A DNA stretch of 64,000 bases from Lepus europaeus (GCF_033115175.1 NC_084838.1:63580468-63644467); one strand, 5' to 3'; counted from the stretch's first letter, positions 11,513 through 23,993 are shown. The notes: generated by a model not told the origin, from the sequence alone. A program made the numbers and translations.

Positions 11513-12111
11513 AAAGAAATAATAACTGAAATTTTCTCAAATTTGTATATGCAAATATATAAATATACACAATATACACACACACACTGTATATATCCAC
11601 ATATAAAACAGTCAAAGATTTCCAATCAGAATATGGTGTGGAGAAGACTGTAAAATATATTACAATTCAGCTATTGAAATCAAGAAAAATTAAAGGATCT
11701 TGAAATCAGCAAGAGAAAAGAGCAAATGACACGAATAAATTATAAGGGTGGCATAAGATGCATCAGCAAAGACTTTACATCCTAGTTGGAAATGGAATTA
11801 TCTACTAAAATTACTAAAGGAAGAAATTGCCAACCCAGAATACTATACTTGACAGTATTCTGCACTATATCATCAAAAACAAAGAAGAGATAAAGATTTC
11901 CCCAAAGAACTGCTGAGGTTTGTCACATTTCTTACAAAAAATATTCAACGTGACAGAAATGGACGCTAATTAGTAACAAGACACATGAAAGTAAAAACTC
12001 TGATAAAAAATAAGCAGATACAGAATATTCTAACAGTTTGATGATGATGATGCATAAATCACTTATATCTTTAATTTGAAGGCAAATTGATAAGGATATT
12101 AAAATAGCAGC

Positions 12112-12377
12112 TACACAGTTCACATGGTGGCATAGCAGGCAACGTCACCACCTGCAATATCAGTATCCCTTATTGGCTCCATTTAAGGTCTTGGCTGCTC
12201 CACTTTCCATCCAGCTCTTTGCTAATGGTCTAGGAAAAGCAGTGGAGGATATCCCTAGGACTTGGGCTCCTGTACCAATGTGAGAGACCCAGAAGAAGCT
12301 TCTGGCTCCTTGCTTTGGTCTGTCCCAGCCCTGCTGTTGCAGTCATCTGGGGAGTAATCCAGCAGATGAAAAATCTC

Positions 12378-12410
<33 letters not shown>

Positions 12411-12452
12411 GTGTCTCCCCCCCAACTCTGACTTTCAAATAAATAAAATTTT
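12112..12452 (+). mobile_element. C-SINE, sense, diverged
   Basis: Head CATGGTGGCATAGCAGGC, GTGAGAGACCCAGAAG, a (CT)n tract at 12375-12410, and tail GACTTTCAAATAAATAAA. It lies between the 5' and 3' remnants of the ancient L1. Confidence 0.9.
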
Positions 12453-12625
12453 TTTAAAAGTTTGCAAAATTCATAAAAGTGGAATTAAAAGAACAGTTTA
12501 CTTTGCTACAAAAATATTTGAAATCCTTGCATATCTTCTACATAATACATATTCTCCATGAGTTCCTTCACATTTATAAATCATGCAGTTGACAAGATAT
12601 TGATATCCAAAATATACAAAGGGTA

Positions 12626-12857
12626 CTAGTTTTGTGGCTCAGCTGGTTAGGTAGCCAATCCATATCTAAGTTTCAGTTCAAGTTCAGGCTGCTCCACTTC
12701 ATATCCAGTTACCTGCTATTGTGCCTGAGAAGGCGGCTGATGTTTGGGTCTCTGTCACTCATGAAGGAGACACAGATGGAGTTCCTGGCTCCTGGTTTTG
12801 GTCTAGTCTAGCCATGGCTGTTGTGAGCATTTGGGGATTGAACTAGTGGAGGAAGAT

Positions 12858-12894
<37 letters not shown>

Positions 12895-12942
12895 ACTCTC
12901 TTTCTATAGGTTTGTCTTTAAAGTAAATAAATAAATAAATAA
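12626..12942 (+). mobile_element. C-SINE, sense, diverged
   Basis: Head TTTTGTGGCTCAGCTGGTTAG, TATCCAGTTACCTGCTATTG, a (CT)n tract near 12860-12890, and tail of AAATAAATAAATAA. Confidence 0.9.
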
Positions 12943-13459
12943 TAAACCTTAACAAAGTAAGAAAGGGTCAAAGAAGCTAAATAGACATTTCTCAAAAGAG
13001 GAAAAATGGTCAATAGATGTATTAAAAATACTCAATGTTACTAAAATAGCAAAAGTGCAAATTAGAATTACAGTGAGATAGCAGCTCACATATATTAAAA
13101 TAACTACTACTCAAAATGCAAAAATTAGTGTGGAAGATGATGTAAGGAAAAGGCGATCTTTGCATATGACTGGTAGGAATGCAATTTACCATAGCCATTA
13201 TTTTTTATATTTATATTTATTTATTAATATTTTCTCAAATGCTAAAATTTAAGCTACCATATGATCCATCAGTTACACTTTTGTTCATATATCTAAGGTA
13301 AATAAATATACCAAATAGGAATCCACCCTTCTATGTTCACTATACAATTACTCAAAATAGCAAAGAAATGGAATCAACATTAATGTCTGTCAGTGGAGGA
13401 ACAGATAAAGAAAACATTATACAAAAATAGGATTCTAGTCAGTATTGAAAAAAGAAGAG

Positions 13460-13703
13460 GGACTGACATGAAGTAGAGGGTTAAGCCACCTCCTGTGATA
13501 TGGAGGCATTACATATGGGTACCAGCTCAACACATAGATGCTCCACTTCCAATCTTGCCAATGCACCTGGGCAGTGGAAGATGACCTAAGTGCTTGGGTC
13601 CCTGTACCCAAATGAGAGATCCAGAATTACTGGGCTCCTGACTTCAGCCTGGCTCAGCCCCAGGCATTGCAGCCATTTGGGAAGTAAATTACAGATGGAA
13701 GTG

Positions 13704-13736
<33 letters not shown>

Positions 13737-13785
13737 ACTCTGCCTTTCAAATAAACAAAACAAATATTTAAAAAAGATTAAAAAG
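13460..13785 (+). mobile_element. C-SINE, sense, diverged
   Basis: Head GACATGAAGTAGAGGGTTAAG, GTGCTTGGGTCCCTG, (CT)n near 13707-13735, and tail CTGCCTTTCAAATAAAC. It sits inside the ancient L1 ORF2. Confidence 0.9.
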
Positions 13786-13985
13786 AAGAAATTTGTGACA
13801 ACATGAATGAGCCTGAGGAACACTATGTTAAGGGACATAAGTCAGGGTTTGATTGATAAATATCTCATAATTTCTGGTATATGCAGAATCTGAGTCTAAT
13901 TCATAAATTGGAAAGTAGAATGGTGGCTACCCAGGTGCTGGCAGTGGGAGCTAGGGTGATATTTAAAAAATAAATAAATAAAAAT

Positions 13986-14289
13986 TCAGGAAGTTGATAC
14001 TGTGGCGTAATGCGTAAAGCTGTGGCCTGCAATACCAGCATCCCACATGTGCATCTGTTTATGTCCCAACTGCTCTACTTTCTACCCAGCTCTCTGCTAA
14101 TGATCTGAGAAAAGCAAAAGAAGATAGCCAAAGTTTTTGGGCCCCTGCCAGCCACATTGATGGATAGACCTGGAAGAAGCTCCTGGCTCCTGGTTTCGGT
14201 GGGTTAGTCCAGTTCTGGCCATTGAGACTATCTTAGGAAGGAACCAACAGATGGAAGATTCTCTCTCTCCCTCTCTCTCCCTCCCTCTC
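13986..14289 (+). mobile_element. C-SINE, sense, tail lost
   Basis: Head GTTGATACTGTGGCGTAATG, CATCCCACATGTGC, CTCCTGGCTCCTGG, and a CT-rich block to 14289. The usual AAATAAATAA tail is missing because a second SINE fragment follows directly. Confidence 0.85.
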
Positions 14290-14482
14290 CATACTCTGGT
14301 GGGCAAAAGGTGACAGCTCAAATACATGGTTCCCTGCTAAGGTAGGGAGTGATCCAAAGGGAGTTTCTGACTCTTGACTTTTGCCTGGCTCAGTACCAGC
14401 TCTTGTGAGCCTTTGGGGGCTGAACCAGCAGATGGAAGATCACTGTGTCTCTCATTGTGTCTCTTCCTTCCAGGATAAATAT
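14290..14482 (+). mobile_element. C-SINE 3' half, sense
   Basis: Starts mid-element and runs through CAGTACCAGCTC, GGGGGCTGAACCAGCAGATGG and a degraded tail. Joined directly to the preceding copy, either by truncated insertion or deletion. Confidence 0.7.
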
Positions 14483-15979
14483 CTTTCCATTAAAGAATAC
14501 AATTAAGCCAAAATTAAATTATTTTTCAGATGTTGAGGAAGAATCTTCTGTGAATCCAAAAGCACAATGTTTTGTTTGTGTGTATGTATAGTTTTTTCTA
14601 AAGATCCTAAAGCCTTTTCGATGTGTGGCATGGTAAGATTAAGGGGTTTATCAGTATTGATTCCTCTTAGAATCAAGCTGAGCTCAAGTTAGGTCATCAT
14701 TTTAATTCCACTGAGTTCACCATTGATTATCCTGGTGCCCAAGATCCCAAACTAGGATTTGTTTTTCAATACTGAGAGGTGAAAAATTTGCAACAATTAT
14801 AACTACCTTGAGTTCATTTTTTTATTTTATTCCAATAGAATCCTAGAATCCAGTTACCATGAGAACTTACAGAAATAAATGATTTATATATGTTATAACC
14901 ATCTTTCTCGTTGCTTTTTTAAAAAAACTCTGAAGGAAGAAAGATTGCTTAACTAAGCCATCTGTCCTTGCATCAGCCCTCGTATAGATTCTGATTTGTT
15001 CCATTGACCTTAAATGCTTCCCAAGGCTGGCTGTTTGTTTCATGTCCCTGCTAAATTTTTCCTATGTTGTAACTCTGTCTCCATGTGCAGAAGCTTCCAA
15101 AGCTGCCTGTTCAGTATATGAACATCTCATTTTACTCTAAAGTGTAATTAAAACCTCCTGTGCAGCAAACTCTCTTCATTAGATGCATGTAAGATCTGTG
15201 AAACTGATAAAAGCAATGTATTTAGACAAACCAATTCAGCAAATATATACTATTTCCAATGTGTAACCAGTACCAATATTATTAACCATATATTTTATGA
15301 CACTGGCTTTTGGATTTGCTGTGTATTTTATTGTTACAGTGTAACACTTGATCTATATAGATAATTTATGATATTTATAGTCAAAAAGTGATTTACATAT
15401 CTACTTTATTATGAATGTTCAAAATATCCATTTTTATGATTAATAACTAATTATAAATAAATAATATTAAAAATGTAGATAGCCAGCTCACTAGACATGT
15501 TTCAAATGTTCATTCACTGCATGTGATGAATGACTACCAAAGCAGTCAGCAAAACTCTAGTTCTTCCCTTTGTCTGGAATTCCCTTCTCTCCAAATTAAT
15601 TGAAATATTTTGCAAACCCTCACTCTTTAAATGAGGTAACTTAATCACCCTTTTTATTTAGACCTCCTCCTACTTGCCAACCTATGTGGCCACTCTTGTA
15701 TTTTTCTCGCCCCTCATTTTTTATTTTTAATTTTCACTTCGAAATATATAGTGTGCTGTTAATTTACTATATTTTTATAATTTTCTCATAATATTCACTT
15801 TGTCCATTGTATTCATTGATATATCACAGCTAGAGTAATTCCTAAAAGACAGTAGTTAATTAAACATGAATAAATTTCCCCCCATATATACTGAATTCTG
15901 TATTAACTGATCCTATTTTCTCACATATAAACAGAAAACATGTTTTGAATGTATATTTATTTTGAGCTTTACTATATAT
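14483..15979. other. AT-rich DNA, no feature recognised
   Basis: No SINE, LTR or L1 signature seen, and no protein-like open frame. Confidence 0.5.
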
Positions 15980-16001
15980 ATTTTTTTTGACAGGCAGAGT
16001 G

Positions 16002-16053
<52 letters not shown>

Positions 16054-16340
16054 TCTTCCTTTTGCCGTTGGTTCACCCTCCAATGGCCGCCGCGGCCAGT
16101 GGGCTGCAGCGGGTGCACCGCGCTGATCCGAAGGCAGGAGCCAGGTGCTTCTCCTGGTCTCCCATGCAGGTGCAGGGCCCAAGCACTTGGGCCATCCTCC
16201 ACTGCCTTCCTGGGCCACAGCAGAGAGCTGGCCTGGAAGAGGAGCAACCGGGACAGAATCCGGTGCCCTGACGGGGACTAGAACCCAGTGTGCCAGCGCC
16301 GCTAGGCGGAGGATTAGCCTGTTGAGCCACGGCGCCGGCC
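15980..16340 (-). mobile_element. C-SINE, young, antisense, with expanded (GA)n
   Basis: Poly-T, GACAGGCAGAGTGGACAG, about 20 GA units, then the GC-rich body to GGCGCCGGCC. The TSD GAGCTTTACTATAT occurs at 15963-15976 and again from 16341. A minus-strand run of 196 codons spans it but is SINE sequence, not a gene. Confidence 0.97.
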
Positions 16341-17323
16341 GGAGCTTTACTATATTGTAGAGTGCCACGTGGGTATCCATGGGAGATGATTTATCCATTT
16401 TGCATTGCATACTAATAGGAAACATGAAGTGATGTGATTTCAGGTGTGTTTGCTCTTGTCCTGCTTCTCTCAGTTTTTCAAGAATTGGTATTTGGGCTAT
16501 CAAACTGTTTAATACCTTTTATTTGATCTTATGCATATGAGAAGAGAAGACTTAATTTTCATAATATATTAAAAATTATGATCAGTTACAATAAGGCAGC
16601 ACTGATTTTGAATACCTTGAATACATATGTCCTGGCACTTCATTATTGGTCTCACAGAAACTCTATCTTCTTTTTTGATTACCTTAATGAACACTGACTG
16701 ACATTTGTCTATATCTTAAATTTGCTACTATATACAATGCTGCCTCAAGATTTCGGTAGAACTCACAAAGGAAAACTATATAGCCCATATTTGCATAGAA
16801 AACTGATGGCAACAAATTGAGACTCTTATTTCTTTTATGAGTTGGGAACTCCATGTGTCGCTATATTTGCACATTGATGACTCTGCCAAGAGAATCCACA
16901 GAAGCAACAGATGGATCCTTTTATTTTTATCCAAAAGATAAGCTTGTATCTTAATGTCAATTTATTTTTAGTGTCTTGTGTCCCTTAAACTTGAATATTA
17001 TTGGTATTTCATAGGCAAAATTTAAATTGGTTAAGAGACACAATATTCCAATCACAATTGCATTAAAAAGATTATTTAATTGCTTCTATCACACTGTCTT
17101 GTCTACCTCTAACTTTAATCAAAATTGTAAAATCATCATAATTATTCTGGGCTTACCTTTATCCATTCTTATGATATTGATTACATTCTATTTTCTTCAA
17201 TCAGGAGACTTGGCTGAAAAAATTTCTGAATTTTTCATGTTACATTAATGCCTTAAAGAGATGAAAGTAGATTTTATTCGCTCTTACTTTATTAATTTCC
17301 CAAAATTTCTGTTAGCAAAATTT
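16341..17323. other. AT-rich DNA, no feature recognised
   Basis: Contains a 73-codon plus-strand open frame (17027-17248) with hydrophobic, AT-driven composition; I do not consider it a gene. Confidence 0.5.
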
Positions 17324-17634
17324 TTTTAAAGATTTATTTATTTATTTGAAAGTCAGAGTTACTCAGAGAGAGGAGAGGCAGAAAGAGAGAGTTCACTCCC
17401 CAACTGGTCGCAACGGCCGGAGCTGTGCTGATCCCAAGCCAGAGCTAGGAGCTTCTTCCAGGTCTCCCACGTGGGTGCAGGGGCCCAAGACTTGGGCCAT
17501 CTTCTGCTGCTTTCCCAGGCCATAGCAGAGAGCTGGATCAGAATTAGTGCAGCCAGGACTTGAATGGTTGCCCATATGGAATGCTGGGCACTGCAGGCAG
17601 TGGCTTTACCTGCTATGCCAAAGCACCAGCCTCT
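17324..17634 (-). mobile_element. C-SINE, antisense
   Basis: Tail complement AAAGATTTATTTATTTATTT, GAAAGTCAGAGTTACTCAG, and head ending AAAGCACCAGCC. TAGCAAAA at both edges is a short TSD. Confidence 0.95.
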
Positions 17635-17999
17635 AGCAAAACCTTAAATGCCTGGAGTAATACATGATAAATTGACAGATCTCTTAAAGTGCATTTTTAA
17701 AACTTACAGTTGAAATTATACCCTACATCTAAATATTAGTCTTACTTTTTAGAAAATTTCCAAGCTCTGAGAAAATTTCAAATGAATTCTCTTTGTATTG
17801 TCAGTTATGTGTACAGCATTTATCTGAGAGTAAGTTTGGGGGTGGAAAGCATAATAGTAGGAGTAAACAAGTGAAACAGAAATAACTTTTTATGTTGTAG
17901 TCTACATAAACTCCAGCAATAAACATTACCTCTTAAACTGATGCAAGGTCAGGTAATTCACATCAAAATGTTAACTGGAAGTAGATCTTCATAAAAATA
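17635..17999. other. AT-rich DNA, no feature recognised
   Basis: About 360 bp between a SINE and an L1 3' end; nothing recognised. Confidence 0.5.
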
Positions 18000-18145
18000 A
18001 GAATGGGAATGGAACACAAGGAGGAAGAAGGGTAGGAGCTTGGGCTGGGGAGGGAGGGTGTAAAGTATCACTATGCTCCTGAATCTATGTATATGAAATA
18101 CATCAAATTGGTACACCTTAACTAAAATTAAATTAAAAAAACAGT
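18000..18145 (+). mobile_element. L1 3' UTR end, sense (older type)
   Basis: Purine-rich GGAAGAAGGGTAGGAG, then TCACTATGCTCCTGAATCTA, ATATGAAATACAT and an A-rich tail. The same order recurs at 33180-33345 and 35955-36085, so it is a dispersed family; 3' UTR character is inferred from the polypurine run and A-tail. Confidence 0.6.
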
Positions 18146-19421
18146 CAGAAGAAACTACTATATTAAAAATAATTATTTAGTTCTTTAATTTTGAGGGGGC
18201 TTACATAATCTTAATCATTTGCAATGAGGAAATCCATTTGACTTGAATTAGGAGGTAAAGATTTCCCTGTCAGAAACTGAAATCCCTCAAGGTCATTTAT
18301 CAGGCTTTTAGGCTCCAAGTCCATTGTTGAAAATAATAGTTTTCCACCATCATTCTGACTCCCAGTTGCAACTGATCGCTAAGGTCTGTCATACACAAAA
18401 TTTTCACTGTAATTATTAGCTTGGCATCTGACTTTCAGGTAGTAATCATAATCACATAAAGTGTTAATGTTACATTTGAGATATTTATCTCTCCTATGTC
18501 ATGAGAACCACTTATAGCAACTAAACATATCCCTATGTCCCTGACAGATTTATTGAAAACAAAAATGTATTCCATTATAGTTGAACCCAGAGCAATGGAA
18601 GGGCCACATGTTAAGTCATTTGTGGGTAAACAGTTTGTTTAGATGACTGCTCATTCATTCCCATTACAGCTGTTTTCAGCACAGCACCAATTATGAAACT
18701 ACCTAAGCTCTCATCATAGTATTTTCTGTATTAAGAGAATAGTGTCAATAACAGAGTGCAAGCAGTGTTAGACACAAATGTCCAATAATCTTATGTAGGT
18801 ATTTTAATTGTGCTTGCTTCTTGTTTTGTAGTTTACTTGTGTGTTAATGAGTAGGCTGCCAACATTGTATTAGGAGGTTTAGAAGATTACCCAATCTCTT
18901 CCACATATTGGTGAGTATTGGTCCAAACATGGTAGGAGGGATACTGTTAGTGACTATGAAATAATAAATATCATGTTTAGTAAGGGCAACAAGTCTTTGC
19001 ATTACCACGTACTGATTTAGCAGACATAATAATGATGTATTTTGTGGAAAGAAAGTGTAAACACAGATAGAATTGAAACCAGTATGTTTTAAAACAGATG
19101 TTTAAATAAAAGTTGTAAGGACACATTGTTAATGTACTTATGCATGAATTGAATTAAAATATTTGCATAATATGTCTTTAGACATTTTATATTACCTAAC
19201 ACATGCAAGTAAAAATAATTGGATGATGTAAGTAATTTTTGAAGACTGTGTATTTGAAAAAGGATGATTCTATTCTCTAGATCAGTATTTCTCAACAGAA
19301 AAATAATGGAAAGTACACATATAATTTAAAATTTATAATAGATATATTTAAAAATTTAAAAAAAGTGAAATTTATTTAGTAGCATATTGTATTTAACACA
19401 GTATATCCAAATAGGTTTACT
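18146..19421. other. AT-rich DNA, no feature recognised
   Basis: About 1.3 kb with no recognisable repeat and no convincing open frame. Confidence 0.5.
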
Positions 19422-19716
19422 TACAAAATGCCCACAAGAGTCTTGAGCCTTTGCCAAGGTGAAGTCGGGAATAGGACCTCCATCATGTCTCCCATGTGGG
19501 TGACAGTGTTCCAATTAACTGAGGCATCATCTTCTCCTTCCCAGGGTGCATATTAGCAGGAAGTTGGATCAGAAACATAGGTGGAACGCAACCAAGCATT
19601 CTGATGTAGATTGTGGGCATCCCAAGTGGTGCCTTGAACCACTGTGTTGCAATACTTGCATTGAAAAACATTATTTTAATTTACTCTGCCTTTCAAATAA
19701 ATAAATCTTAAAAAAA
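19422..19716 (-). mobile_element. C-SINE, antisense, degraded, with a sense tail fragment
   Basis: 19422-19670 keeps the order TCTCCCATGTGGGTG, CTTCCCAGGG, GTTGGATCAGAAAC and GTTGCAATACTTGCA of the reverse element. 19684-19715 is a separate sense-strand tail (CTCTGCCTTTCAAATAAATAAAT). Two insertions or an inversion could explain this. Confidence 0.65.
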
Positions 19717-20230
19717 ATTATAGCCAGCATAAATTAACAATAGATATTTCACACTCCTTGTCACAGGAAAACTTTGAAAAATCAGATACGCACATTAAAA
19801 GTGCATTTAATTCAAGTGTGCAGCACTTTATCTTGTTTTCATAAAAATTAAAGTACAAAAAACATAGATGTGTACAAATCGAAGTTATTCCAACTTAAAA
19901 GTTTTCCATTAACTAAAAATCAAAAAATAATTTTCATCTAATATTTACTCCACATTGATATAACTAGTTCATCTACTTGGAAATAGCATATCATTTTACA
20001 CAGAAACAGCATTTTTAAAAACTATGACCATCCAAGTAAATTAAATAACCTTATGTAAATAAAGGACTATCAGTGCCAAATTTAAAAGTATGATAGATAA
20101 ACAGAAAAGTACATTTAAATGTATCAACATTAAAATATATTCTTAAATGTTTGCCTAAACAATACTGTATATACTAACAAATATTCTCAATATTTATTAA
20201 TCATAAACATGTCTAAAATCAATATATGTA
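19717..20230. other. AT-rich DNA, no feature recognised
   Basis: Very A-rich; no repeat family identified. Confidence 0.5.
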
Positions 20231-20512
20231 CAGGTGTCTGGCACAGCAGTTAAGACACTGTGCTGGAAGCCAGTGTTTGGGGCAGCAGATTGAGCTGCAT
20301 TTGTGACTCCCACATTTCCCGATGGAATGCCCAGTTCAAGAACTGGCTCCTTCTCTTCTGATCCAGCTTCCTATGAATCCATATCCTTGGAATTGTGGGC
20401 TCTGGGCTCTTGATTTTGGACAGGTACAACCCGGGACATTGTGAGCTTTCGATGCATGAACCACCAGAAGAAAGATCTCTATCTGTGTCTGTCACCTTGC
20501 CTTTCCAATAAC
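20231..20512 (+). mobile_element. C-SINE, sense, diverged
   Basis: Head TGTCTGGCACAGCAGTTAAG, an internal repeat of the head, CTGATCCAGCTTCCTATGAA, and tail CACCTTGCCTTTCCAATAA. Confidence 0.75.
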
Positions 20513-20991
20513 ATGGAAATCAGTCAATTAATTAATTAATTGCATAAATACACAATCAGAATTATTAATTTACATTGTATTAAAATTCAATTTAACACAA
20601 ACTCTTTTACCTATCAAATTAGGTCACAAATATGCTTCTTCCCCCAAACCCCAGCCCGAAGTAGCTCTACCGGGAACTTTTCACTAATAGCTCAATATCT
20701 ACGGGAAAAACAAATGATAAGACCATTTTGGTTCTAAAGAATTTTCTTTTAAATCAAGCACTACTTTTCTTTTAAGTAATCTTGAATATTATTTGAGTTT
20801 AGATGTAGTTAATAGAATGAATCTCCATAAATTTCTGCCATTACACAACCACCGATCATTGATAAAGAAATGAATTCATTAAATCAGTCATCAATTAATC
20901 CTTTCATTATACGCTGTTCAACACTGACTGGCTTTAATAACTATGTTCATGATAATTTCCAGGGAATCTGCTGAAGAAACTGAGCACTCAG

Positions 20992-21240
20992 AAACTGGGT
21001 TTGTAGGGCAATGGATTAAACCACTGCCTGTGACGCCTGCATGCCCTATGGGTGCCAGTTCAAGTCCCATCTGCTCTACTTGCAGATGGAGTTCTAGACT
21101 CTTGGCTTTGGCTTAGCCCAGCCCCAGCCATTGAGGCCATATATGGAATGAAGCAACAGATGGGAGATTTTCTCTCACTGTTTCTCTTTCTTTCTCTGCA
21201 TCTCTGCCTTCCAAATAAATAAATAAATCTTAAAAAAAAG
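20992..21240 (+). mobile_element. C-SINE, sense, internally deleted
   Basis: Head GGGTTTGTAGGGCAATGGATT, box GGGTGCCAGTTCAAGTCCC, then a jump of about 70 bp to AGATGGAGTTCTAGACTC, with tail CTGCCTTCCAAATAAATAAA. Confidence 0.85.
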
Positions 21241-21998
21241 AAACTGAGCTCTAATATTTTTAACATTTACCAGAGTGGTGCAAAAAAATAAAGAAATCAA
21301 TCTTCTTTAAAAAAATTCCAAGCAATATAGATTATTATCAATATATCTGGAGTGCATTTCATTGCTATAGTAACTATTTTTTTAACATTTAACTGATAGT
21401 CTTCTTTGATAGAGGCAAACTTTTTAAAATATCTGTGAATAGTTCAATATTATTGATTGAATTGAACAAAAAGTTAGTAAAGCTCAAAGTTCTCTGAAAC
21501 AGAACACAGTCAATGTAATGATTTTACAGTGTCTGTTACATTGCAAACTCTCACTGAATTTAAAGAAAAGTATTTACAGTTTTCAAATTTTAAATAAATT
21601 GATATTCAATATGGCTAGAAAAGTAGTTAATGGATGTATATATTGTAAAAACGTTCCCAAATTCTGTAAGCAATCGTTTGGTGGATTGAGTGAAAATCTC
21701 ACTTACTGCAAAGTATCTTTTTTTTTTTCTCAAAAAAATTTAACAAAATTTCCCAAACAGAAATAATCAGTACTTACATTTTCTTTCCTTTTTTTCTAGA
21801 ATACAAATTGCTTCACAGCTCATCAAATTTGCTACTCTCATTCTATGAAAATTGTTAAATAACATTTTGATGAATATTTAATTTTTATTGCAAGGAAGTA
21901 AGTAAACTGTGCTTTGATTATTTACAGAAAATTTCATTTCAAGTTCACTATGTATCTAGGGGAAAAATCTCTTCCTTTTGTCCATGTTATTATGCTGT
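21241..21998. other. AT-rich DNA, no feature recognised
   Basis: An 82-codon lysine-rich frame at 21518-21766 looks accidental. Confidence 0.5.
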
Positions 21999-22371
21999 TT
22001 TTTTTTTTAAGATTTATTTATTTATTTGAAAGTTAGAGCTACATAGAGAGAGAAGGAGAGGCAGAGACAGAGAGAGAGAGAGAGAGAGACAGAGTGAGAG
22101 AGAGAGTGAGGTCTTCCATCCGCTGGTTTACTTCCCAAAAGGCTGCAACAACTGAGGCTGGGCCAGGATGAAGCCAGGAGCCAGGAGCCAGGAGCTTCCT
22201 CCAGGTCTCCTAGTGGGTGCGGCTATCAAGGGCTTGGGACTTCTACTGTTTCCTAGGTCATAGCAGAGAGCTGGACCTGAAGTGGAGATGCCGGGATTTG
22301 AAATGGTGCCCATATGGGATGCCAACACTGCAGGTGACAATTTTACCTGCTATGCCACAGTGCTGGCCCCC
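21999..22371 (-). mobile_element. C-SINE, antisense
   Basis: TTTAAGATTTATTTATTTAT, a GA-rich block, three AGCCAGG units near 22180, and head ending CACAGTGCTGGCC. Confidence 0.95.
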
Positions 22372-22397
22372 ATGTTATTACCTTTAAAACCTGTTCT

Positions 22398-22645
22398 TGT
22401 GGTAGGCATTGTGGTACAGTGGGTTAACCCACTGCTTGTGGAACAAGCATTCCGTATCAGAAGTCCTTGATGCTCAATTTTTGATCCAGTTCTAATGTGC
22501 CTAGGAAAGCAGTAAAGAGAGCACACGTACTTGGTCCCCTGCCACCCACACTGGAGACCTGAATAGAGTTCTTGGTTCCCACTTTCAGCCTGGGTCAGCC
22601 CCAGCTGTTGAAGGCATTTGGTGAGTGAACATGTGAAAGGAAGAT

Positions 22646-22677
<32 letters not shown>

Positions 22678-22725
22678 ATTCTGCCATTCAAATTCATAAA
22701 TAATAAATACATCTTTAAAATAAGG
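22398..22725 (+). mobile_element. C-SINE, sense
   Basis: Head GCATTGTGGTACAGTGGGTTA, CCTAGGAAAGCAG, (CT)n near 22647-22672, and a degraded tail. It faces the previous SINE across 26 bp, giving a head-to-head inverted pair. Confidence 0.9.
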
Positions 22726-23654
22726 TTTTTTCATACAACTAACAGCTGTTATTTAACTCTGCTGTAGCAAAATAAAATTACCATTTATCCTGGTGTTTAG
22801 TACACACCTTGTTCCAATAAGTTCAATATCAGCTAAATGCCTTTGTCTAGTAATATTTTCCACAACTCCATTACCTATTATATCAGATCATTCCTGTGTT
22901 TCAAAAATTTCAAATTGTATATTATTACTTATTAATGCAAAATTAAATATACAGAAATTATAAGCATTTCAATTTAATTACTAAGCATGATTTAAATAGA
23001 TATCACTGTAATTCATTGTATCTTCATCATATAGTCAAATAAACACATTATATGTCATTTATGTCTAGGAGAATCATTCAAACAAAATCAATGTGATGAC
23101 ACAGACTAGATGAGAATTGTGTTTATTTATATACTTCTATATTACTAGAAATAATGCATACATCTGATGTATACTACAGTGAATGCTGCCTTATAAATTA
23201 TAGTAACGTAAAACATAATGCTGAAAAAACAATAAAGTCTGTGCCATTGACAATTTTTAATTTAAATTATGCTTAACTAATATAAGATTTGCTTTCTAGA
23301 TACATTAGACATATTGTAAGTACTCACATGCTGAAGATATGTAGAGGGTTTTATACTATACAGCACAGGTATAATGTAGTGCTTTAACATGTGTGGAAAA
23401 GGGAAGATTTTTGGAAGAGATTGAGCTTGGAAAACTATAAGAAAGAAAGTTATTTGCAGATGTTATTTGCACAGATCATTGTATCATACATACAAAGTCT
23501 ACCAAGGAAGAGGATGCCTGAACCAAAAGAGCAAATCTGGTGACAAACTTACCAGTTGTTGAGATGGAAAACAAGATAATAAGAGCTTGATACCACTAAT
23601 TTCTCCTATGAGAACTGAAATTTCACTGTATACAGTTTAATAATTTATATCCAT
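22726..23654. other. AT-rich DNA, no feature recognised
   Basis: No identifiable repeat or coding potential. Confidence 0.5.
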
Positions 23655-23993
23655 TTTTTTCTATTTTTTGAATATTTATTTGTAAATCACACTGATATCA
23701 ATAGAGAAAGACACAAAGAGAGAGAGAGAAAAAAAAGTTCTGCTATCCTTTGGTTAACTCCCCAATGGTCAAGACAGCCAGGGCTGGACCAGGCTGAAAT
23801 GTGGAATGAGAAGATCCATCCAGTCCTACGTGGATAGCATAGGCCCATCCACTTTGACCATTTTCTGCTGCTTCCTAAGCACATTAGCAAGCAGTTGGAT
23901 CAGAAGTAAAGCAGCCAGGACTCAAACAAGGAATTCCACATGGGATGCTGGCATTGCAAGCTGCAACTTGCTATACTAAAATGCTGACACTTA
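23655..23993 (-). mobile_element. C-SINE, antisense, diverged
   Basis: TTGAATATTTATTTGTAAATC, GGTTAACTCCCCAATGGTC, AGCCAGGACTCAAAC and GGGATGCTGGCATTGCAAG. Confidence 0.85.

Larger units (their letters stand above)
9715..12095 (+). mobile_element. Ancient L1 (L1M-like) 5' UTR and pre-ORF region, sense
   Basis: 9715-10180 is a degenerate minisatellite with a period near 30 bp built on a loose GATCCA/CAGGTCCACC theme, as in the 5' UTR of old mammalian L1 subfamilies. It is followed by the known order of old L1 leader segments: GACAAGGCAAAG near 10290, a GACTTGAATGTCTGTGAACTACCTAGC-like block near 10770, GAGCTGAAAAAATATCATGG near 10931, GAAATCAGCAAGAGAAAAGAG near 11703, and GCCAACCCAGAATACTATAC near 11830. 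SINEs interrupt it at 10380 and 11198. ORF1 and most of ORF2 are absent; the 3' part resumes at about 12490. Confidence 0.7.
12490..13985 (+). pseudogene. Ancient L1 ORF2 C-terminal region and 3' end, sense
   Basis: Nucleotide blocks match the conserved end of L1 ORF2: AGACATTTCTCAAAAGAGG near 12984, AGTGAGATAGCAGCTCAC near 13072, ACCATATGATCCATCAGTTA near 13256, GGAATCAACATTAATGTC near 13370, and AACATGAATGAGCCTGAGG near 13800. Frames are destroyed. SINEs interrupt it at 12626 and 13460. Strand, order and spacing suggest it is the 3' part of the element starting at 9715, with several kilobases of ORF1/ORF2 deleted. Confidence 0.75.

Noticed and set aside
15913..16503. 196-codon open frame on the minus strand
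   Set aside because: It runs through a young C-SINE and its (GA)n tract; the same peptide-like text recurs at many other SINEs in the window.
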